Part shown: positions 40,264 through 44,049 of the stretch, piece after piece
Numbering within the stretch: the first letter of the stretch is position 1
How the letters are laid out: each line of letters opens with the position of its first letter
Origin: Actinomadura meyerae
GTDB taxonomy: Bacteria; Actinomycetota; Actinomycetes; Streptosporangiales; Streptosporangiaceae
DNA: 44,049 nucleotides
Reading direction: 5' to 3'
NCBI RefSeq assembly: GCF_900188445.1
Contig: NZ_FZOR01000057.1
Span: forward strand, 1-44,049
The notes under the pieces: model-generated
Told to the model about the DNA's origin: nothing
Seen by the model: the letters and a program-made list of their open reading frames with translations, nothing else
Databases searched by the model: none
Made by a program: the position numbers and the translations under genes

Positions 40264-41561
40264 AGTTTCCCCGCGTCGCCGTCAACCTCGTGTTCTTCGC
40301 GCTGCTAGGCGCCGTCCTCGCGGTCTGGGCGGTCCGCAGCGTCATCCACATCGAGGCGCTCGAACGTCCCTTCACCGTCACCGCCGACTTCGCGTCCTCG
40401 CCCGGCCTGCACGGCGACCTGGAGGTCACGCACCTCGGCGTCCGCGTCGGCGAGGTCGGGACCGTCAAGCTGCGCGGCGACCACGTCGCCGTCGGCCTCA
40501 ACCTCGACCGGGACGCCCGCGTCCCCGCCGACGTGAGAGCGCGGGTGCTGCGCAAGTCGGCGATCGGCGAGCCGTACATCGAGCTGACCCCGGCGGCGGG
40601 CACGTCCGCCGGAACCCGGACGCTCAAGGCCGGCGACCACATCCCGGTCGCCCGCACCGCCGGGACCACCGACTACAAGCAGCTGTTCGACGGCCTCAGC
40701 CGCACCCTCGACGCCGTCGACCCGCGCGACACCCGGACGCTCGTGCACGAACTGGCCACCGGTCTCGAAGGGCGCGGCACCGACCTGCACGACATGATCT
40801 CCGACGCGCACCGGCTGACCGGCACCCTCGCCGCCGACGCCGGCACGCTGGACGCGCTGTCGCGCGAGCTCACCCGCCTCACCGCGACGCTCACCGCCCA
40901 CCGCGGCGACATCGCCTCCGGCGTCGACGACCTCGCGCTGCTCACCGCGTCCCTGCGGCAGTCGAGCCGCGACCTCGACAGCGTCCTCGCCAAGGGGCCC
41001 GGCGCCATGAAGAACCTGCACGCGCTGCTGCAGGACGCCCGGCCCGGCCTGGACTGCCTGCTCACCGCCGCCGCGACGCCCACCGCGCCGCTGATGACGC
41101 CCGCCAACCAGCGGAAGATCACCCACGTGCTGCGGCTCGTCCCGACGCTGCAGGCGCTCGTCTCCGACATCACCGCGACCGAGGCGAGCGGCAAGTACCT
41201 GCGGGTCACGCCCGTCATCACGCTCACCGGACCGGCCAAGGCGGCGACCGAGTACACCACCCCGACGCCGAAGCCCAAGGCGCCGAACCTCACCCTGTGC
41301 AAGGCGAACGGGCCGGTGGGCCAGGAGGCCGCGCAGGCCGCCTCGAAGATCAAGCCGACCCCCGGGGCGGGCCGCGGCGACGCGGGGTCCGGCGCGCCCG
41401 CCGGCACCTCCCCGGACGGCGACCTGCGTCCGGTGAACGCGAGCGGGGAGCAGCGGGACACCCGCTGGCTGCCGCTCCTGCCTCCCGTGCTCGGCGGCCT
41501 CATCGTCGTCGCCGCCGTCCTCAACACCCTCCGCGTCGCCCTGCGCCGCCGTTCCCGATAG
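40260..41561 (+). CDS. mceF: Mce-family substrate-binding protein F
   Basis: 433 residues. N-terminal TM helix (about 8-25), MCE domain (GLHGDLEVTHLGVRVGEVGTV), helical region, Pro/Lys-rich part and a second hydrophobic segment at the C-terminus (about 405-425), so both ends may be membrane-inserted. ATG 40260 overlaps the mceE stop. Confidence 0.91.
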   Translation: MKFPRVAVNLVFFALLGAVLAVWAVRSVIHIEALERPFTVTADFASSPGLHGDLEVTHLGVRVGEVGTVKLRGDHVAVGLNLDRDARVPADVRARVLRKSAIGEPYIELTPAAGTSAGTRTLKAGDHIPVARTAGTTDYKQLFDGLSRTLDAVDPRDTRTLVHELATGLEGRGTDLHDMISDAHRLTGTLAADAGTLDALSRELTRLTATLTAHRGDIASGVDDLALLTASLRQSSRDLDSVLAKGPGAMKNLHALLQDARPGLDCLLTAAATPTAPLMTPANQRKITHVLRLVPTLQALVSDITATEASGKYLRVTPVITLTGPAKAATEYTTPTPKPKAPNLTLCKANGPVGQEAAQAASKIKPTPGAGRGDAGSGAPAGTSPDGDLRPVNASGEQRDTRWLPLLPPVLGGLIVVAAVLNTLRVALRRRSR

Positions 41562-41577
41562 GCCCCTGGAGGACCTC

Positions 41578-42408
41578 GTGAGCAAGACCGACACCCGTCC
41601 GAAGGACGACGCCGAGACCGCGGAGCCCGAGGTCGCCGAGGACACGGCGGCCGACGAGGAGACCAAGGCCGACGAGGAGACCAAGGCCGAGGACAAGGCC
41701 GAGGCCGGCGAGCCGGAGAAGGCGAAGGCCGAAAAGGAGCCCGCCGAAAAGAAGCCCGCCGAGGAGGAGCCCGCCGGGAAGGTGGCCGTCACGAAGGACG
41801 GGGGTGCCGGCGAGACCGGCCGGGCGGCGTGGTGGCGGCGGGTGCCCGGGAAGGCGTGGCCGGTGCGGGCGACGGTCGCGGTGGCGGTCGTCGGGTCGGC
41901 CGTCACCGCCGGGCTTCAGTGGCACGAGGCCGACCAGGCGGCACAGCGGGACGCTGAGCGCACGCAGGTCAGGGCCAGCGCCGCCGAGTTCGGGCAGGCG
42001 CTGCTCAGCTATGACCACACCAAGCTGCGGGACGCCCGGAACCACGTCCTGTCGCTGGCGTCCGACGACTTCGCGAAGACCTACGACGAGGCGTTCACCG
42101 GCGGGCTCGAAGGCGTCATCACCAAGCTGAAGGCGGACGCGACGGCGACCGTCCGGACCGTGTACCTCGGTGAGATCGAGTCGGGGACGGCCAAGGCGGT
42201 CGTCGTCATGGACTCCGAGGTGCACAGCACCGCGGGCACCCGCCGGGTCCTCGGCTCCTACCTCGACATGCGGCTGGTCCGGCGCGGCGGGGAGTGGAAG
42301 GTCACCGACGTCACCTCGGTCGGCGCGGCCAACGAGAGCATGACCGACCCGGACGGCAACCAGCAGGACCCCGGCAAGGCCGTCCCGACGCCGAAGCCGA
42401 GCAACTGA
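41578..42408 (+). CDS. Mce-associated membrane protein
   Basis: 276 residues. The first about 75 are a highly charged Glu/Lys/Ala-rich cytoplasmic tail, followed by one TM helix (about 97-115) and an extracytoplasmic alpha/beta domain of the Mam type (similar to NTF2-like Mce-associated proteins). It ends the mce operon. GGAGG before GTG 41578 is a good ribosome-binding site. Such proteins are thought to stabilise the Mce complex. Confidence 0.83.
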   Translation: MSKTDTRPKDDAETAEPEVAEDTAADEETKADEETKAEDKAEAGEPEKAKAEKEPAEKKPAEEEPAGKVAVTKDGGAGETGRAAWWRRVPGKAWPVRATVAVAVVGSAVTAGLQWHEADQAAQRDAERTQVRASAAEFGQALLSYDHTKLRDARNHVLSLASDDFAKTYDEAFTGGLEGVITKLKADATATVRTVYLGEIESGTAKAVVVMDSEVHSTAGTRRVLGSYLDMRLVRRGGEWKVTDVTSVGAANESMTDPDGNQQDPGKAVPTPKPSN

Positions 42409-42439
42409 CCCGGAGCCGGGGCGGGACCGGGGCGATGGG

Positions 42440-43879
42440 TCAGCGGTCGAGGACGGCCTGGAGGGCGCCGTCCGCCGCCTCCGTCCCGGTGCCGGCCTCG
42501 CCGACCGCGCCGTTCCATTTCTCGGCGTAGGCGTCCGCGCTCTGGGCGAACGAACTCCTCAGCGCGGGCCCGAGCAGCAACCCGGCGACCGGGACTAGGT
42601 GCCGCCCCCAGCCACGGCCTTCGACGGTGGCGGTGACGTCCACCGTCCATTGCCCGTCGCCGTCCGCGACCCGGGTGACGGTCAGGGCCGCCTCGCCCGC
42701 CGGGTTCTCGGCGCGGCCGGTGAGGAGCGGCGCCGGGGTGCCGCCCCACCAGCGCCCGAGGCCGGCCTCGGCCGCCGCTGTGACCTGCGAGTATCCCTCG
42801 AACGCCCCGGCGAACCCGGCGCGGACGGCGGTGGGCTTGCGGGCGCCGTCGGTCTCGATCCAGGCCGCCTGCCCGCCGTCCGGGGTGCCGAACTCGACGC
42901 GGTTCGCGCCGTCGCGGTCCCACGCCGCCACGTGCACGTCGAGCGGCTCGATCTCGTCCTCCGGGACGAAGGCGACGCGGTACCGCGCGCCGGGCCCGAT
43001 GTGCTTGCCCTTCAGAAGCCGGACGCTGAAGGCGCCCGCCTCCCGCTTGACGAGCCGTCCCCGGGAGAAGGGCAATCCCTCGATTCCCTGATGGAGGGTC
43101 GCCGCATACTCCTCGACCCATTCGCGCGAAACGGCCTTGAGCGTCACCCGGTGCTCGAAATCGAGCCGGTCCCGCAGGCCGTGCTTCACGATGCCGGGCA
43201 TTTCCTTGTTCCATGCGGTCACGACGTCGGCGATGCCCTCGTCCAGCGCGCGCCGGATCTGCGCTCGCGCGATGACCAGCCCGACCGCCGCGAACGGCCG
43301 GGCGAGGGACCGCCCGGTGAGCCGCGCCGTCGTCCGGACGGTCCAGCGTCCCCGCTTGTCCTTGCGGCGGGCGATCCGCAGCTCGGCGCCGGCGAACGGA
43401 TGGACCACCCGGACGGAGACGGGAGCCGCCTTCTCCCGGGACCCGGACCACCACTCGTCGACCCGCAACTCGCCCTCCCACCGCGCGCGACGCAGCCCGC
43501 GGAACGGCTTCGGCCCCTGGTAGTCGCCCGAGACGCGGACGGAGTCGAGCCGCCGGGCGGCCATCCGCAGACCTATCCGCAGGTTGACCGTGTGGCCTTC
43601 GGAGACGATCGCGGCCTCGATCCGCGACTCGCCGACCCTGTTCCAGGCGAGGACGCGCACATCGAGGGAGAGCTCGTCCGTCTCGCCGGTGTAGCGGGCT
43701 CCGGCGGCGAGGTGCCTGCCCTCCACCAGCCTCAGGTCGTCGATGACCTCGTCCCCGAACCGGAGCCCGTCCTTGGTGACCGGTGCCTGCTCCGCGGCGT
43801 CCAGCAGCGCGCGCACGGCCTGGTCCAGAAGATCTCGTGGAAATGGGGCGAGTGCGGCATCGCGCCGGAACCGGGCCAT
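42440..43879 (-). CDS. Internally duplicated protein of unknown function
   Basis: 479 residues in two homologous halves. RLVEGRHLAAGARY (50-63) matches RLLKGKHIGPGARY (287-300), and a WTVRTTARLTGR segment near 179 is matched by WTVDVTATVEGR in the second half; the offset is about 237 residues. Each half mixes beta strands with a C-terminal helix, which could fit a START/SRPBCC-like lipid-binding fold, but this is a guess. No signal peptide or TM is seen. ATG 43879 (MARFRRD) is chosen; 43888 and 43930 are alternatives. It faces the mce operon tail to tail. Confidence 0.72.
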   Translation of the reverse strand: MARFRRDAALAPFPRDLLDQAVRALLDAAEQAPVTKDGLRFGDEVIDDLRLVEGRHLAAGARYTGETDELSLDVRVLAWNRVGESRIEAAIVSEGHTVNLRIGLRMAARRLDSVRVSGDYQGPKPFRGLRRARWEGELRVDEWWSGSREKAAPVSVRVVHPFAGAELRIARRKDKRGRWTVRTTARLTGRSLARPFAAVGLVIARAQIRRALDEGIADVVTAWNKEMPGIVKHGLRDRLDFEHRVTLKAVSREWVEEYAATLHQGIEGLPFSRGRLVKREAGAFSVRLLKGKHIGPGARYRVAFVPEDEIEPLDVHVAAWDRDGANRVEFGTPDGGQAAWIETDGARKPTAVRAGFAGAFEGYSQVTAAAEAGLGRWWGGTPAPLLTGRAENPAGEAALTVTRVADGDGQWTVDVTATVEGRGWGRHLVPVAGLLLGPALRSSFAQSADAYAEKWNGAVGEAGTGTEAADGALQAVLDR

Positions 43880-44023
43880 GCGCCTCATGATCCTTGATCG
43901 GCGTCCGCGTGAACAGGGGGAAATCCCCATGGACGGCCCGCGGAATCGTGAGGTCTAGGGCGTGTCTCGAAGTCGGGTGTGTGACGGTGTGTCGTGATCT
44001 CTAAGTAGTGAGGTCTCCGGTAG

Positions 44024-44049
44024 ATGGGTTCATCGACGAAGAAGAACCT
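44024..44049 (+). CDS. Partial gene at the window edge, possibly a transposase
   Basis: ATG 44024 opens a frame (MGSSTKKN...) that is cut by the end of the window. Before it, from about 43951, lies a GT-rich stretch (gggcgtgtctcgaagtcggg) that resembles an IS terminus. Only eight codons are visible, so both ideas are weak. Confidence 0.28.

Overview
The DNA is very GC-rich, with codons ending mostly in G or C, many GTG/TTG starts and long chains of genes that overlap by four bases. Together with a complete yrbE/mce operon this points to a filamentous actinomycete, probably of the Streptosporangiales (for example the Thermomonosporaceae). That placement is inference: no 16S rRNA or other marker gene is present. 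I see no tRNA, rRNA or CRISPR array.

Left flank (1-1600): a 14-TM DHA2-family MFS drug exporter, closed by a strong hairpin.

Centre (about 1747-30318): about 28.5 kb of accessory genes, all on the + strand, which I interpret as one multi-component system. It opens with a degenerate cyclase-homology/TPR-like protein, a CRP/FNR-type cyclic-nucleotide-binding regulator and a second cyclase-homology/TPR protein with better preserved catalytic residues. After an unusually AT-rich 224-bp gap carrying a perfect 8-bp-arm palindrome, a tightly packed run of 16 genes follows: an exported VWA protein anchored by one TM helix, a giant tubulin/FtsZ-like GTPase, a multi-pass membrane protein, a tail-anchored pseudokinase, a zinc-ribbon G-protein with a GAP1-N-like N-terminus, a membrane-anchored paralogue of that N-terminus without the G domain, a two-TM protein, two related P-loop ATPases, a large AAA/STAND-like ATPase, a third cyclase-homology protein, an NLR-like helical-repeat protein with a decayed P-loop, an SPFH-like protein, and finally a PP2C phosphatase, a tail-anchored kinase and a TerY-type VWA protein (a TerY-P triad). 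The last cyclase-homology protein and the NLR-like protein share a short Y-I-x-G-D-Q-H-N motif resembling paired bacterial amyloid signalling motifs. VWA + tubulin-like + distinct GTPase matches the membrane-remodelling system predicted by Makarova and Koonin (2010). The nucleotide-signal, phospho-signalling and amyloid-like parts suggest a regulated stress or conflict-response machine at the membrane. No function has been demonstrated from this sequence.

Right of centre (30319-33035): a hairpin terminator, an acyltransferase-3 membrane protein on the - strand, a VOC-family (glyoxalase-fold) protein and a nitroreductase on the + strand.

Right part (33036-42408): a complete mce lipid-import operon, two YrbE permeases, MceA-F and one Mce-associated membrane protein, preceded by two 19-bp operator-like palindromes 22 bp apart. 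No MceG/Mkl ATPase gene is present. A - strand gene for an internally duplicated protein of unknown function (42440-43879) follows. The last about 100 bases may be the edge of an insertion sequence.
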